A stretch of 64,000 nucleotides of DNA from Leptospira ilyithenensis (GCF_004771005.1 NZ_RQHV01000061.1:372001-436000), one strand, 5' to 3'. Shown: positions 17,999 to 28,236, counted from the stretch's first letter. Numbers and translations: made by a program. The notes: generated by a model not told the origin, from the letters alone.

Positions 17999-19480
17999 TT
18001 AACAAATTTCTTGTAACCAACTTCCTGATGAAATCATTTCAAATGCCTCTAAAAAATGTTTCCCCTCTATTTCAGACGATTGGTTCCAATCCGCAACGGT
18101 TCTGGATAGAGACATCCAATCTCTTCTTTTTCGGAAGGAGAAATTTTTTATTTTGTATTTTTTGCAGTATTCTTCCAGGAGATCTTCTTCTATGAAGTTG
18201 GACTCCTTTTTCGTATTTGCTTTTGCCATTCTAATTTGCCGGAATTGAAAACTCTCTTCCAGTTGCCGTTTCATATCCTTTTCTTTGATCTGGACTTTTC
18301 TTTTTTCATCATTTGCAAATAAGGAAATCACCAGACAGATTCTATCCAAGAAAGGTCCGGATAATTTTCTCAAATAAGTTCTGATTCTTAAATGAGAACA
18401 CTTGCAGTAGTTTTTGCCTCCGTAATTTCCGCAAGGGCAGGGGTTGATCGCACCTAAAATCATACAGTCTGCAGGTAGTATTTCTTTTCCATTTACGCGT
18501 GTTATATGGATCTTTTTTTCTTCCATAGGTTCTCTTAAACTTTCTATGGATTTTTCCTTGAATTCTCCCAGCTCGTCCAAAAACAATATCCCTCCGTGAG
18601 CGAGTGATATTTCTCCGGGTTGGATCGGAGTTCCTCCTCCTACCAGGGATTGTTCGGTGCAAGTATGGTGTGGAGACCGAAATGGGCGTTTTCCTACTTC
18701 CAAACCTTGTCCCTGCAAAATCGATCCCAGATTTCCTTTGAAAATGGATTCGGTTTCTTCTTTGGTCCAGCTTGGCAAAAGGGAACTCATCATTCTCGCG
18801 AGCATTGTCTTACCTTCCCCTGGGTTTCCTATCAAAAGGGTATGATGACGCCCTAGAGCGGCAATACAGAGCTGGTGCAAGGCAACGGATTGGGAATCGG
18901 AGAGAAATACCGACGACCATGACTCTTCCGATTCCTGAATCACAGGGAATTTGTTTTTTGCGGTCTTTTCCACGGTAAAGGGAAAAGATAAATCACTTAG
19001 GCTTTCTAAAAATATGTAGTTTCCCTGGGGGATGATTGCTCCGCGAAGAGATCCGGGTAAAATCACAGTGTCTGTTTCTGAAAAGTTTCGAAACCAAAGT
19101 AGGGGGAGGAGATCCTTTTCTCCAATTACATTTCCATTCAAATTGAGTGATCCTAGTATGATCGTATTTTCAGGAAAGGAACATTTCGCCTGACCTGTCG
19201 CCTTTAAGATACCTATGGCGATGGCTAGATCCAAGAATGCGCATTTCTTTGCTAGGTGAGAAGGGCTGAGGTTGACAACGATCGTATCCATGGGAAAGGA
19301 AAATCCGCTTGCTTCCATCGCCATTCGGATCCGATCCCTGGATTCCTTCATACCTAGCGAGGCATTTCCCAAAAGATGGAACAACGGAAGTCCTTTTTTA
19401 ATCCCTATTTCAACCTGGATGGGAGAGGCTCCTCTTTTTTCTAAATGCAAACTGGTTACTTCAGCTAATTGTGGAAACAT
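17999..19480 (-). CDS. comM: YifB/ComM family Mg-chelatase-like AAA+ ATPase
   Basis: ComM is a helicase-like AAA+ protein that promotes branch migration during natural transformation. The 493-residue protein has the N-terminal Lon-protease-like domain (MFPQLAEVTSLHLEKRG, NLSPSHLAKK). Its AAA+ core carries Walker A IGNPGEGKTM, FRSPHHTCTEQSLVGGG, GILFLDELGEF and LREPMEE. A C-terminal Mg-chelatase-type domain contains the family motif NPCPCGNYG. The length is normal. It stands alone on the - strand between + strand genes. Whether this organism is naturally competent cannot be told from the window. Confidence 0.94.
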   Translation of the reverse strand: MFPQLAEVTSLHLEKRGASPIQVEIGIKKGLPLFHLLGNASLGMKESRDRIRMAMEASGFSFPMDTIVVNLSPSHLAKKCAFLDLAIAIGILKATGQAKCSFPENTIILGSLNLNGNVIGEKDLLPLLWFRNFSETDTVILPGSLRGAIIPQGNYIFLESLSDLSFPFTVEKTAKNKFPVIQESEESWSSVFLSDSQSVALHQLCIAALGRHHTLLIGNPGEGKTMLARMMSSLLPSWTKEETESIFKGNLGSILQGQGLEVGKRPFRSPHHTCTEQSLVGGGTPIQPGEISLAHGGILFLDELGEFKEKSIESLREPMEEKKIHITRVNGKEILPADCMILGAINPCPCGNYGGKNYCKCSHLRIRTYLRKLSGPFLDRICLVISLFANDEKRKVQIKEKDMKRQLEESFQFRQIRMAKANTKKESNFIEEDLLEEYCKKYKIKNFSFRKRRDWMSLSRTVADWNQSSEIEGKHFLEAFEMISSGSWLQEIC

Positions 19481-19601
19481 AAATACCTTTATAAAAGGAA
19501 TAGGTTGGAATTATCTTTGTTTGGTTCGAAAAAATAAAAATTAGCTTTCTTTTTTAAGCAAATTCTGTTCTCTTTTCAAAGAGTTTGTTTAGGTAGGTTG
19601 G

Positions 19602-19982
19602 TTGTTTCGGATCCATTTATTATTCATTTTGCTCTTCTTCTTTAGCTGTTCTCATAGATTGATTGAAAAAGAAAGATTAAGAGAGATTAACGCGTATTAT
19701 GATGAGAAAATTTTTCTCCTCAAAGAAGATGTGCGTCTTTCTCCGGAAGAGATTTGGAAAAAAGGCACTCAGGTGCGAATCTATGTGGAATCCACCCCAT
19801 CCCTGCTCAAGCTTAAGTTCTATCCGGCGAATGAGTCGAGAGAGAACTCCGTAGGTAAGCTTGCTGCCTACATAATCAATGAAAATGTGAAAAAATTAAA
19901 ATATGAGTTCGAAGACGTTGATGCTTGGGTTATGGATAAGTTTCAAGTTTACGAACCAAAAGATAAAAAAACAAAAAAGTAG
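19602..19982 (+). CDS. Hypothetical lipoprotein
   Basis: This 126-residue protein begins with a short hydrophobic signal (RIHLLFILLFFFSC), and the Cys at about 16 is the likely lipidation site. The relaxed FFFSC lipobox fits spirochaete lipoproteins. The mature part is charged, with a possible coiled region (RLREINAYYDEKIFLLKEDV) and a Lys-rich C terminus. The start is TTG 19602, preceded by AGGTAGG. No known domain is recognised. Eleven bases separate it from the M23 peptidase gene, so the two may be expressed together. Confidence 0.75.
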   Translation: MFRIHLLFILLFFFSCSHRLIEKERLREINAYYDEKIFLLKEDVRLSPEEIWKKGTQVRIYVESTPSLLKLKFYPANESRENSVGKLAAYIINENVKKLKYEFEDVDAWVMDKFQVYEPKDKKTKK

Positions 19983-19993
19983 TTAGGTTTGGG

Positions 19994-20980
19994 ATGCTTC
20001 GATTTTTACATGCGGTTTCTTTCTTTTTCTTAAATTCAAGATTCATTAGTTTCTTATCCGATATTTTTTATGTGAGAAGGATTTTTTTGATATCTACCTG
20101 TCTTTTTCTGGCAGCAGGCATCCATGCCAATCCATTTGCCCGTTTTAACGAGGAAGTGGAAAAATCTCTCACTACATCCCAATCTTCAGGTATGTTCAAA
20201 CTCTTCGGGAACCAAGATGCCGAAATCCAAAAATTATTCGCCATGGGGATCAATTCTGTGGAAGAGGAAGAAGAGGAACTCGCCTCCTTCGACCTTCCCA
20301 AATATATCAATATTTCTCCTGTAATCAGCAATACTGTTGTTCATGAATCAGGAATCGTAATTAAAAAATACACAGTTCAAAAAAAGGACAATCTTTCCAA
20401 GATTTCCCGCGCTTTCGGTTTGGACGTTGCCCGAATCAAAAAACACAATTCACTTGCTTCCACCAATTTAAAATTGGGACAAATTTTAGAGATTCCTGTT
20501 CAAACTAAAAATGCTTCTTCTTCGCGAGTGATTAAGAAGAAGATATTTATCCTCCCTGTCCCCGAAAGCAGGGTGACTTCCCGTTATGGAAGAAGAGTGG
20601 ATCCGTTTAATAAATACAACCGGGTTTACCATACTGGTCTTGATTTGGCTGCAAAAGTGGGAACCGCAGTTCTTGCTTCTGCCGATGGAGAAGTGATTTT
20701 CACAGGAAGAAACGGCGGTTATGGAAACTCAGTCATCATCCAACACAAAAACGGATATAAAACGGTTTACGCCCATTGCTCACAGATTTTAGTTGAGGTG
20801 GGGGAAGCTGTTAAAATGGGAAGAGTCATCGCTGCCGTAGGAAGAACCGGGACTGCCACTGGTGCCCACCTTCATTTTGAGGTTTTTCGCAATGGAAAAC
20901 TGATGAACCCAGAAACTGCACTAAATTTCACTGAAAAGTTCGTTACCAAACTCCCGAAATCGGAAGTTGCTGGGATTTAA
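19994..20980 (+). CDS. LysM and M23 peptidase domain protein
   Basis: This is a 328-residue exported cell-wall hydrolase or LytM-type factor. A LysM motif (about 125-170: YTVQKKDNLSKISRAFGLD) precedes a peptidase M23 domain. The zinc ligands HxxxD (HTGLDL) and HxH (HLHFEV), and the accessory His in VYAHCSQ, are all intact, so it may be an active endopeptidase. ATG 19994 gives a long leader with two hydrophobic stretches. GTG 20072 in the same frame would give a cleaner signal peptide (MRRIFLISTCLFLAAGIHA) and may be the true start. It lies directly before the type II secretion operon, whose secretin must pass through peptidoglycan; a functional link is inference. Confidence 0.9.
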   Translation: MLRFLHAVSFFFLNSRFISFLSDIFYVRRIFLISTCLFLAAGIHANPFARFNEEVEKSLTTSQSSGMFKLFGNQDAEIQKLFAMGINSVEEEEEELASFDLPKYINISPVISNTVVHESGIVIKKYTVQKKDNLSKISRAFGLDVARIKKHNSLASTNLKLGQILEIPVQTKNASSSRVIKKKIFILPVPESRVTSRYGRRVDPFNKYNRVYHTGLDLAAKVGTAVLASADGEVIFTGRNGGYGNSVIIQHKNGYKTVYAHCSQILVEVGEAVKMGRVIAAVGRTGTATGAHLHFEVFRNGKLMNPETALNFTEKFVTKLPKSEVAGI

Positions 20981-20982
20981 AA

Positions 20983-21003
20983 GGGAATTGTTCCCAAGGG
21001 AAC
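20983..21003 (+). promoter_or_regulatory. Possible two-state hairpin at the gspC ribosome site
   Basis: The 30 bases between the M23 gene and gspC hold GGGAA (20983-20987), GTTCCC (20990-20995) and GGGAAC (20998-21003). The middle arm can pair with either side. Pairing to the right hides the GGGAAC next to ATG 21011, the likely ribosome site; pairing to the left frees it. The loops are small, and stability has not been calculated. Confidence 0.35.
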
Positions 21004-21010
21004 ATCGCTT

Positions 21011-21925
21011 ATGAATTCTGTTTTCGCACGCATTCAAAGTAATAAATTTTTTACTCTTATACCTGCGGTTATTCTATTCTCTTTCTCACTTGCTTATCTT
21101 TCCCGCCTGATTCTTTTGCTTATTTTTAGCACCGAGTCCGGTGCTGGGTTTGCCTCTCTTCCCAAACCTAAATTTGCCAAACAGGAAGTTGTACTAGCTG
21201 TTACAACCTATGAAGAATTGGTTTCCGGAAATTTGGTTCGCGGGGTTGTTTACGACCCGAACCAACCTAATAACAAAGGTCCCGACGGACAAGACTTGGA
21301 TCCGGAGATTGCAGCTGATAACGGTGATGCGGACCAAATGATTGTTACTGGAACACTTTCCGGACATTGGTCTTTCGCTCGGGTGACCATTCGGGAAAAG
21401 ACAGTCAATGATTCGGAAGAATATGCGGTAGGGGAAATGGTGGGAGGGTATAAGGTTCAATCCATAGAACAACACTATGTAGTGTTGAAAAAGGGAGGAC
21501 TCAGTCTAAGGGTGAATATTGGTGAGACTCCGGCCCAGGCCAAAGAGAGAATCCGTCCTAAAGCGGAGGATGGAGCCCCAGCACCTTTGGCCTCCACTCA
21601 AACGGTTCAAAAAGTCCTTTCCAGAGAAGACGTGAACCGAAAACTGAAAGATCCGAATACCATTTATAAAAATGCCCGCTTTGGACCTCATTTAGTTGAT
21701 GGAAAGATTGAGGGATACAAACTCTACCAAGTTGCAAAAGACCATGTTTTTTATGCCTTGGGGGCCAGAAGTGGGGATATTGTGAGAAGGGTGAATGGAA
21801 TGCCTTTGAACGATACTGAGAAAATGTTAGAAATCTGGAGTTCTGTAAAGCAGGCTCCTAAAATTACAATCGATTTGGAAAGACAAGGCAAGATTATCAC
21901 ATATGAGTTTATTATACGGAACTAG
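21011..21925 (+). CDS. gspC: Type II secretion protein GspC (PDZ type)
   Basis: GspC is the inner-membrane protein linking the type II secretion platform with the secretin. The 304-residue protein has one N-terminal membrane helix (about 15-40) and an HR-like beta domain ([15 protein letters not shown] to [10 protein letters not shown]). Its C-terminal PDZ domain includes [20 protein letters not shown], matching the GARSGDvv-xxNG motif. It is the first gene of the gsp operon and is followed within a base or two by gspD. The layout agrees with the family; sequence identity to E. coli GspC is low by eye. Confidence 0.9.
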   Translation: MNSVFARIQSNKFFTLIPAVILFSFSLAYLSRLILLLIFSTESGAGFASLPKPKFAKQEVVLAVTTYEELVSGNLVRGVVYDPNQPNNKGPDGQDLDPEIAADNGDADQMIVTGTLSGHWSFARVTIREKTVNDSEEYAVGEMVGGYKVQSIEQHYVVLKKGGLSLRVNIGETPAQAKERIRPKAEDGAPAPLASTQTVQKVLSREDVNRKLKDPNTIYKNARFGPHLVDGKIEGYKLYQVAKDHVFYALGARSGDIVRRVNGMPLNDTEKMLEIWSSVKQAPKITIDLERQGKIITYEFIIRN

Positions 21926-21926
21926 A

Positions 21927-23702
21927 ATGAAACGAAATTTCGCAGTTTTATTGTTATTTGCTACTTTCTATCTGATTGTGACTCCTACCTTCTCCCAAGA
22001 GAAGGTAAAATTAAAATCCAAATCGGGAAACAATTCCAATGCAGAGCCGGTCAGTTTTACTGCGGACTGGAGAGATACGGAACTCAAAGATTTCCTTATG
22101 GGAATGAGTGCGATCATCAAAAGAAACATTCTGATCGATGATTCCGTAAAAGGCAAAAAAGTTACTATCATCTCTCAAAAAAGAGTCAAAGTCGAAGACG
22201 CATACGGATTTATGAAATCCGTACTTGAGTCTCAAGGTTTCGGTCTGATTGAAGAAAACGATTTGATCAAAGTTGTAAAGATAAAAGATGCACTCGCCAA
22301 ATCTCAGATCGTTCGTATTGGAAAAGATCCGATTCCGGAAAATGAAATCGGTTTGAACAAAACAATCACTCAGATCGTTCCTTTGGAATTTTCGAATGCT
22401 CTTGAATTGGAGCCGATTTTAAAAAGAGTTACTTCAGCTGATACTGATATCATCATTCCCAAAAATCAAAACACTTTGATTTTTTCTGGCTCAACTGCCG
22501 ATATTAACAAATTACTGAAGTTAGTTGACAATCTGGATATCAGAATTGAAGGTCCCGGAGCGATTTCTTCCGCGGGAGATATTCATATTTATACATTGGA
22601 ATACAACGAGGCTGAAAAATTGGCTGCTATTTTGGTCAAATTGGATATGCCTGATATGCCGACTGCTCCACCAAGCGGTGGTCCTCCTCCAGAAGGAGGG
22701 GAAATCAAACAACCTCCTCCTGTAGTTCCTCCTCCTCAGCAAAACCGCCCTCCCAGTGGAAAACTGGACAAGATCAAAGCGGTCGCTCATAAAGAATCCA
22801 ACTCTTTGATTGTAACTGCGACTCCGCAAGAGTGGGAAGAAATCAAAAAAATCATTAAAATTCTGGATTCCGCCAGAAAACAAGTGTTACTTGAGGTTCT
22901 GATCGTAGAATTGACTTCTACGGATTTGAACGACTTCGGTATCGACTGGCGCTATCAAAAACTGGCATATGGTCAGTTTAACACCGGTCTTGCGGCAACA
23001 GGCGGGGTGATTGATAAAAACGGGCGTCCTACGAATGTGAACACATTGTCCGGATTCTCTCTAGGGTTTTTAAAAAGAGGTGGGGAGCAGATCATCGGTA
23101 TCTTGAATGCCAATTCCACAAATGAAAATTTCAATGTATTGTCTGCCCCGCAAATTCTAACTTTGGATAACCAGGAAGCCGAGATCAACGTCGGGCAGGA
23201 TGTTCCCGTTAGAACCCAAAACAGAAATGCGGGAACCGGTGGAGACAACGCCGTGACGGTTGCAAACTTCGAATATCGCCCAACAGGGATTAAGTTAAAA
23301 TTCACTCCTCATATCAATAAAAACAATCGAATCACTTTGGATTTATACCAGGAAATCAAGAACGTAGCGGGGATTTCTTCCGAAGCAACGGGAGGAAACC
23401 CTACCTTCAACAAACGGGATATCAAAACTACGATCGTAGTGGACAATATCCAAACCATTGTGATTGGGGGATTACTTTCCAATGACAAACAAAAAAAGGT
23501 TCAGAAAATCCCTATTTTGGGTGAAATTCCTTTGATAGGAAATCTTTTCCGCAGAACAACAAATCAACTTAGAAAAACAAATCTAATGGTGTTTTTGACT
23601 CCGCACATTTTGGAAGACAGGGAAAAATCCGATCGGATGACCATCCAAAAGAAAAACGAACAAGAAAGAATGGTCGAAGATAGAGATAAGAGATTGAGAT
23701 GA
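21927..23702 (+). CDS. gspD: Type II secretion outer-membrane secretin GspD
   Basis: GspD forms the outer-membrane channel. I start it at ATG 21927, one base after the gspC stop, because this gives a clean signal peptide ([16 protein letters not shown], cleavage after TFS); the in-frame ATG at 21903 would put eight residues before it. The protein then has 591 residues. It has an N0-like domain, N1 and N2-type modules, and the secretin core with VPVRTQ and the VPxLGxxPxxGxLF motif as [15 protein letters not shown] proline-rich insert (about 245-275: [22 protein letters not shown]) sits within an N-domain. It is shorter than E. coli GspD (about 650), probably lacking one N domain. Start overlaps suggest coupling. 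Confidence 0.95.
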   Translation: MKRNFAVLLLFATFYLIVTPTFSQEKVKLKSKSGNNSNAEPVSFTADWRDTELKDFLMGMSAIIKRNILIDDSVKGKKVTIISQKRVKVEDAYGFMKSVLESQGFGLIEENDLIKVVKIKDALAKSQIVRIGKDPIPENEIGLNKTITQIVPLEFSNALELEPILKRVTSADTDIIIPKNQNTLIFSGSTADINKLLKLVDNLDIRIEGPGAISSAGDIHIYTLEYNEAEKLAAILVKLDMPDMPTAPPSGGPPPEGGEIKQPPPVVPPPQQNRPPSGKLDKIKAVAHKESNSLIVTATPQEWEEIKKIIKILDSARKQVLLEVLIVELTSTDLNDFGIDWRYQKLAYGQFNTGLAATGGVIDKNGRPTNVNTLSGFSLGFLKRGGEQIIGILNANSTNENFNVLSAPQILTLDNQEAEINVGQDVPVRTQNRNAGTGGDNAVTVANFEYRPTGIKLKFTPHINKNNRITLDLYQEIKNVAGISSEATGGNPTFNKRDIKTTIVVDNIQTIVIGGLLSNDKQKKVQKIPILGEIPLIGNLFRRTTNQLRKTNLMVFLTPHILEDREKSDRMTIQKKNEQERMVEDRDKRLR

Positions 23703-25375
23703 GAAAAAGCCTAGGGCAAATCCTCTTAGAAGACGGGATTCTTACTGTTAAGGATCTCGACGATTTAACCAAACAACAAGAAAAAACCAACCTTCCACTA
23801 ACGCATATTATACAAAAGAAAGGTCTTGCTTCGGAGATAGATATTCTCAAAGCGCTTTCCAAATTACATAGATTGGAATTCCGTGAAAAATTGGAGTTTC
23901 AACAAAACGAAGAAATTTATGCACGTATTCCCCTAAAGCTCGTTCAAAGATCCAAAATCGTACCTTTTTCCGTTGAAAAAAACAAGATCAAGGTGGCTAC
24001 GAGTGATCCGACCGATTTGCATCCTATGGATGATATCCGTTCCTTTTTAAAAGGTTATGATATTGAATTTGTTTTAGCTCCTGAACAGGAAATCATGCGA
24101 ATCGTACATTCGCAATTCGACAAGAGTACTGCCGAAGCAAAAGAGATGATGGATGAGATGGACGGGTCTTTCGGGGATCTTTCCGATGCATTTGAAACCG
24201 ATGCTCTCGATCTTTCCAACGAAGCACCTATCATTAAAATGGTGAATGTGATCCTTTCTCAAGCCGTTTCGGAAAGAGCTTCGGATATTCACATTGAGCC
24301 GTTTGAAAAAACAGTGATCGTTCGTTACCGTGTGGACGGAGTATTGCAGAAAGTCCTCTCTCCACCTAAATCATATTTGGCGGGTATTTCCACCCGTATT
24401 AAAATCATGTCCAATCTCAACATTGCCGAGAACAGACTACCTCAGGATGGTAGGATCAAACTTCGACTTGCGGGAAAGGATGTGGACGTGCGGGTTTCCA
24501 TCATTCCCTGTCAGTTCGGCGAACGTATCGTAATGCGATTATTGAATAAAACCGATCAGAAATATTCGATCAATACGATGGGATTTACAGACAATATCCT
24601 AAACACATTCAAAGATCTGATTTATAAACCTTACGGAATCATTCTCGTAACGGGACCTACAGGTTCCGGAAAATCAACCACTCTCTATTCCGCACTTACC
24701 GAAATCAATACGGAAGAAAGAAATATCATCACTTGCGAAGATCCTGTGGAATATCAGATCGATGGTATCTCGCAGATGCAGATGAACGATAAAATCGGAC
24801 TTACATTTGCGGCAGGACTTCGTTCCATCCTTCGTCAAGATCCGGACGTGGTGATGGTGGGAGAAATCCGGGATGAAGAGACGGCGCGGATTGCCATCCA
24901 GGCATCCCTTACCGGTCACTTGGTATTCTCCACACTTCACACGAACGACGCTGCTTCATCTGTGACTCGTTTGGCGGATATGGGAATCGAGCCTTATTTG
25001 ATTACCTCTACGGTTCTTGGTTTTATGGCACAACGACTTGTACGTGTTATTTGCAAAGATTGCAAAGTTGCTTATAAGCCAACGGACAAGGATTTGGCCG
25101 GTCTTGGGATTTCAAGAAAAGAATTAAAAAATGGCGTACTTTACCGGGGTAAAGGGTGTCCAACCTGTATGAACTCAGGTTATAAAGGAAGGACAGGGAT
25201 TTACGAGCTCATGATCATCGACGATGATATTAAAAAGGCCGTTTTACAAGGTGCCGACTCCAACCGAATCAAAGAAATTGCTTTAAAAAACGGACTTTCC
25301 ACACTGAGAGATTACGGAAAAATCAAAGTGATTCAAGGGGTTACAACTCCGGACGAAGTGATCCGGGTAGCGTAA
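23699..25375 (+). CDS. gspE: Type II secretion ATPase GspE
   Basis: This is the cytoplasmic AAA-type ATPase powering pseudopilus assembly, 558 residues. The N-terminal domain ([20 protein letters not shown]) is followed by the catalytic core. That core has Walker [11 protein letters not shown], the Asp box ([10 protein letters not shown]), Walker B ([16 protein letters not shown]) and the His box ([13 protein letters not shown]). The zinc-binding C-terminal cysteines are present (ICKDCK, GCPTC). All catalytic motifs look intact. ATG 23699 overlaps the gspD stop (ATGA). GspF follows six bases later. Confidence 0.96.
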   Translation: MRKSLGQILLEDGILTVKDLDDLTKQQEKTNLPLTHIIQKKGLASEIDILKALSKLHRLEFREKLEFQQNEEIYARIPLKLVQRSKIVPFSVEKNKIKVATSDPTDLHPMDDIRSFLKGYDIEFVLAPEQEIMRIVHSQFDKSTAEAKEMMDEMDGSFGDLSDAFETDALDLSNEAPIIKMVNVILSQAVSERASDIHIEPFEKTVIVRYRVDGVLQKVLSPPKSYLAGISTRIKIMSNLNIAENRLPQDGRIKLRLAGKDVDVRVSIIPCQFGERIVMRLLNKTDQKYSINTMGFTDNILNTFKDLIYKPYGIILVTGPTGSGKSTTLYSALTEINTEERNIITCEDPVEYQIDGISQMQMNDKIGLTFAAGLRSILRQDPDVVMVGEIRDEETARIAIQASLTGHLVFSTLHTNDAASSVTRLADMGIEPYLITSTVLGFMAQRLVRVICKDCKVAYKPTDKDLAGLGISRKELKNGVLYRGKGCPTCMNSGYKGRTGIYELMIIDDDIKKAVLQGADSNRIKEIALKNGLSTLRDYGKIKVIQGVTTPDEVIRVA

Positions 25376-25381
25376 AATCCC

Positions 25382-26608
25382 ATGCCATTATTTACCTATG
25401 TAGCGTTCAATCGGAAAGGCAAAGAGGAAAAGGGCATTGTCGACGCAAACAATGTCCAGGCGGCCCGTAACAAGTTAAAGGTGAAAGGACTTTACGTCCG
25501 TTCGATTTTGGAAGACCGGGAAAAAGAAGAAAGAGAACTGTTTCCTTTTCTCTCTCAATTTTTATATCGTATTCCCAGAAAAGAGGTCGGGCTTTTTTCC
25601 AAACAACTGGGAACTCTTTTGGGTGCCGGGATTCCGCTTGACCGATCTTTGGCGTCGATCATCGATCAAACCGAAAACATCTACTTAAAAAAAGTTTTAA
25701 TAGAAATCAGAGCGGACATAACGGAAGGCCTTTCCCTTTCCGAGTCTATGAAAAAACATCCTACTGTTTTTCCGGATCAGTACCCTTCTCTGATTTCCGT
25801 AGGGGAATCGACGGGAAATTATGAAGACACACTTACTCGTTTGGCAGAACTGGAAGAAAAATCGGCAGAGCTAAAATCAAAAGTACAAGTAGCGATGATT
25901 TATCCCATCATTATGGGAACTCTGTCTTTGGCAGTGTCCGTGTTTTTACTCATAGTAGTGATTCCTCAAATTGAACAATTATTCGCATCCTTCAATGCTA
26001 CTTTGCCATTGATCACAAGGATAGTCATCGGGTTATCCTATTTTTTAACAAATTACTGGTGGCTCATCATTATCAGTTTGGTAGTGAGCGGATTCAGTTT
26101 CGTGAAATGGAAAAGTACTGAAAATGGTAGAAAGTCTTGGGACAAGATTCTTTTGAAAATCCCAGTCATCGGTCCTCTACTCAAAAAAGTGATGGTTTCC
26201 AATTTTGCGAGGAATTTATCCATACTTCTGATGAACCGTGTTCCTTTGATTACCTCTTTACAGATCGTCTCGGATGTGGTAAACCATACAGTGTTTAGGG
26301 AAGAAATTGCACAAGCCATCATCAAAATCAAGGAAGGTGGAAAACTTTCCGATTCTTTGCAGGGATCTCAGATCTTATCTCAAATGGTTCTAGGTATGTT
26401 GAACGCAGGAGAGGCATCCGACAGAGTTCCCGAGATGATGACCAAACTTTCCGAAATTTATGAAAGCGAAGTGGATACTGCAATAAAATCTTTGACCCAA
26501 TCTTTGGAACCGATCATGATTTTAGTTATGGGTGGTATCATCTTCACCATCATGGCGGCCATTATGACGCCAATGTACAAACTGACTCAAGAAATTCAAA
26601 ATATGTAA
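25382..26608 (+). CDS. gspF: Type II secretion inner-membrane protein GspF
   Basis: This is the 408-residue polytopic platform protein. Two repeated cytoplasmic GspF domains (about 70-195 and 270-395) are each followed by membrane helices: IIMGTLSLAVSVFLLIVVI, then WWLIIISLVVSGFSFV, and near the C terminus ILVMGGIIFTIMAAIM. The conserved LGTLLGAGIPLDRSL and FARNLSILLMNRVPLI repeats mark the family. It lies between the ATPase gene and the major pseudopilin gene in the expected order. Confidence 0.95.
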   Translation: MPLFTYVAFNRKGKEEKGIVDANNVQAARNKLKVKGLYVRSILEDREKEERELFPFLSQFLYRIPRKEVGLFSKQLGTLLGAGIPLDRSLASIIDQTENIYLKKVLIEIRADITEGLSLSESMKKHPTVFPDQYPSLISVGESTGNYEDTLTRLAELEEKSAELKSKVQVAMIYPIIMGTLSLAVSVFLLIVVIPQIEQLFASFNATLPLITRIVIGLSYFLTNYWWLIIISLVVSGFSFVKWKSTENGRKSWDKILLKIPVIGPLLKKVMVSNFARNLSILLMNRVPLITSLQIVSDVVNHTVFREEIAQAIIKIKEGGKLSDSLQGSQILSQMVLGMLNAGEASDRVPEMMTKLSEIYESEVDTAIKSLTQSLEPIMILVMGGIIFTIMAAIMTPMYKLTQEIQNM

Positions 26609-26627
26609 TGTTTAGGGGTAATGAATA

Positions 26628-27101
26628 ATGAAACGAATCGGAAAAAATCGCAAATCTAGAGAGGGACTTACCTTAATTGAACTAACAGTGGTAATCCTTA
26701 TCATTGGTTCGCTTATGGGAATTCTATATGCCGGTTTTAAAAACTTTGGTAGTGGAAATGACAGCCAAGCTAAACTAAAGATTCAAAACGATAGCCGTAT
26801 TCTTGAAATCAAATTGAGAGAGTATTTTGATAAATTTTCGAAATACCCAACCGAAGAACAAGGGTTACGCGCTCTAATCGAACGTCCGGATGATGAAGAA
26901 ATTGCAGCTGATTATGAGCCACTCATCAAAGATAAATCGGTTTTAAAAGATCCTTGGGGAACTCTTTATCAAATGAAGTATGATGAGAATAATAATTATC
27001 AGATTTTAACTCTTGGAGCTGATAAAAAAGATGGTGGAGAAGGTCGTAACAAAGACTTCAATATCTTGGATTCCGAAGATTATCCGACAGCTTTAAAATA
27101 A
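26628..27101 (+). CDS. gspG: Type II secretion major pseudopilin GspG
   Basis: This 157-residue class III prepilin-like protein builds the pseudopilus. The leader MKRIGKNRKSREG ends at a prepilin peptidase site before LTLIELTVVILIIGSL, with the conserved Glu at +5. The C-terminal part (DPWGTLYQMKYDE, TLGADKKDGGEG) is the GspG signature, including the calcium-site region. The ribosome-binding region before ATG 26628 contains AGGGG. The gene ends directly against the start of gspH. The prepilin peptidase (GspO) is not in the window. Confidence 0.94.
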   Translation: MKRIGKNRKSREGLTLIELTVVILIIGSLMGILYAGFKNFGSGNDSQAKLKIQNDSRILEIKLREYFDKFSKYPTEEQGLRALIERPDDEEIAADYEPLIKDKSVLKDPWGTLYQMKYDENNNYQILTLGADKKDGGEGRNKDFNILDSEDYPTALK

Positions 27102-27740
27102 ATGAAAGTTTTTGGCAGGCAAAAAGCCGGCCAGAAATCAGTTCGCTCTGGGTTAACCATTGTCGAGCTGGTTTTAGTGATCTTTATTGTAGGTTTCCTT
27201 ATGGTGTTTATCGGAGGAAGCCTTCGAAACTTGCTTGTTCCTTCTACGGAAGACATATCCGCAAAACTTTCAGAATCATTTAAATTCGGTGCGGAAAAGG
27301 CCCAGCTCACAAATCAATCCGTTGCATTTAAATACAATTTTGAAACGGCAGAATATCAGTTTTTTTTACTCAAACGGGAAGAAGGCGGAATTGAAGAAGA
27401 GCCTATATTGAAAAAAAATAAACTTCCTTTTTATTCCAAAATTTTGAAAGCAAGAGATGTGTCAGGTAAAGTCACTTATCAAGGTGTCTTGAAGATATTA
27501 TTTTCACCCCAAGGTACTACGACGGATGTATTTTTATATATAGGTTCCGAATCGGAGATCAAAAAAACGATGCAGTTGTATCGTTATGGAGGAAAGATCA
27601 AAGTTCACAAAGGCGAATATATTTATGAAGAACCTTCCAAGCAGGAAAAGATTTCTTACGGATTAGATGAACGCGATGAGCAAATGGAACAAAATGCAAC
27701 CGGCAGCAAACAAGGCAAACCTCCGTCGCCAGTTAAGTAG
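27102..27740 (+). CDS. gspH: Type II secretion minor pseudopilin GspH-like
   Basis: This 212-residue minor pseudopilin has a positively charged leader (MKVFGRQKAGQKSVRSG) ahead of LTIVELVLVIFIVGFLMVF, with Glu at +5. The rest is beta-rich (TNQSVAFKYNFETAEYQFFLL), like GspH. The assignment rests mainly on operon order, because minor pseudopilins are poorly conserved. The ATG follows the gspG stop with no gap. Its 3' end overlaps the next open frame by up to 74 bases, which is long for a real overlap and depends on which start gspI uses. Confidence 0.82.
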   Translation: MKVFGRQKAGQKSVRSGLTIVELVLVIFIVGFLMVFIGGSLRNLLVPSTEDISAKLSESFKFGAEKAQLTNQSVAFKYNFETAEYQFFLLKREEGGIEEEPILKKNKLPFYSKILKARDVSGKVTYQGVLKILFSPQGTTTDVFLYIGSESEIKKTMQLYRYGGKIKVHKGEYIYEEPSKQEKISYGLDERDEQMEQNATGSKQGKPPSPVK

Positions 27741-28236
27741 ACGGGGATTTACCTTAGTTGAAGTTACCATAGGTATGGCTATGGCAGCTGTTGCTATGGT
27801 TTATACTTATAGTATGATTGCCGACGGAATGAAATACCAAAAGAAGGGAGTTCAACTTTCCAATGCGGTACACCTGGCAAAAATCAAAATGGCCCAGGTT
27901 GATTCTTCGACCACGATGCAATCGGATACTTCCAAAGGTGAAATTCCGGGCTTTCCGGGATATCGTTTTGAAACGGAAATCAAAGAAGAAGAAATGGATC
28001 TTTTGAAACTGGCAGCAGGTCCCAATGCCGAGGCATTGAAGAAAAAAGCTCCGAAAGATATGTTAGGTGACAAAGATGTGGGCTTAAGCGATTTGATGAA
28101 AAAAAGAAGCCAGACCAAAAACTTTGAAACAGGTGGTATTATGAAAGTGTTTCGGGTGAAGGTTTCCATCACTTACCCGGACGGAATCAAAGATGCTACA
28201 TATACAGTAGAAACATTCAGGTCAACGAAATACTAA
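27667..28236 (+). CDS. gspI: Type II secretion minor pseudopilin GspI-like
   Basis: This 189-residue minor pseudopilin has a prepilin site SRRG before FTLVEVTIGMAMAAVAMVYTY, with Glu at +5. Three in-frame ATGs are possible, at 27667, 27676 and 27694, giving leaders of 27, 24 or 18 residues. I keep the first, which has GGA a few bases upstream, but any may be right. The soluble part is charged, with a long insert rich in Lys and Asp (about 90-150) not typical of short GspI proteins. The role is inferred from the order G-H-I-J-K. Confidence 0.82.
   Translation: MNAMSKWNKMQPAANKANLRRQLSRRGFTLVEVTIGMAMAAVAMVYTYSMIADGMKYQKKGVQLSNAVHLAKIKMAQVDSSTTMQSDTSKGEIPGFPGYRFETEIKEEEMDLLKLAAGPNAEALKKKAPKDMLGDKDVGLSDLMKKRSQTKNFETGGIMKVFRVKVSITYPDGIKDATYTVETFRSTKY

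Noticed and set aside
21128..21145. Perfect hairpin AGCACCG-AGTC-CGGTGCT inside gspC
   Set aside because: It lies within an intact coding frame with normal protein sequence, so a terminator or regulatory role is not needed to explain it.
21903..21926. Upstream ATG for gspD overlapping gspC
   Set aside because: It would place eight extra residues in front of a clean signal peptide; ATG 21927 is better.
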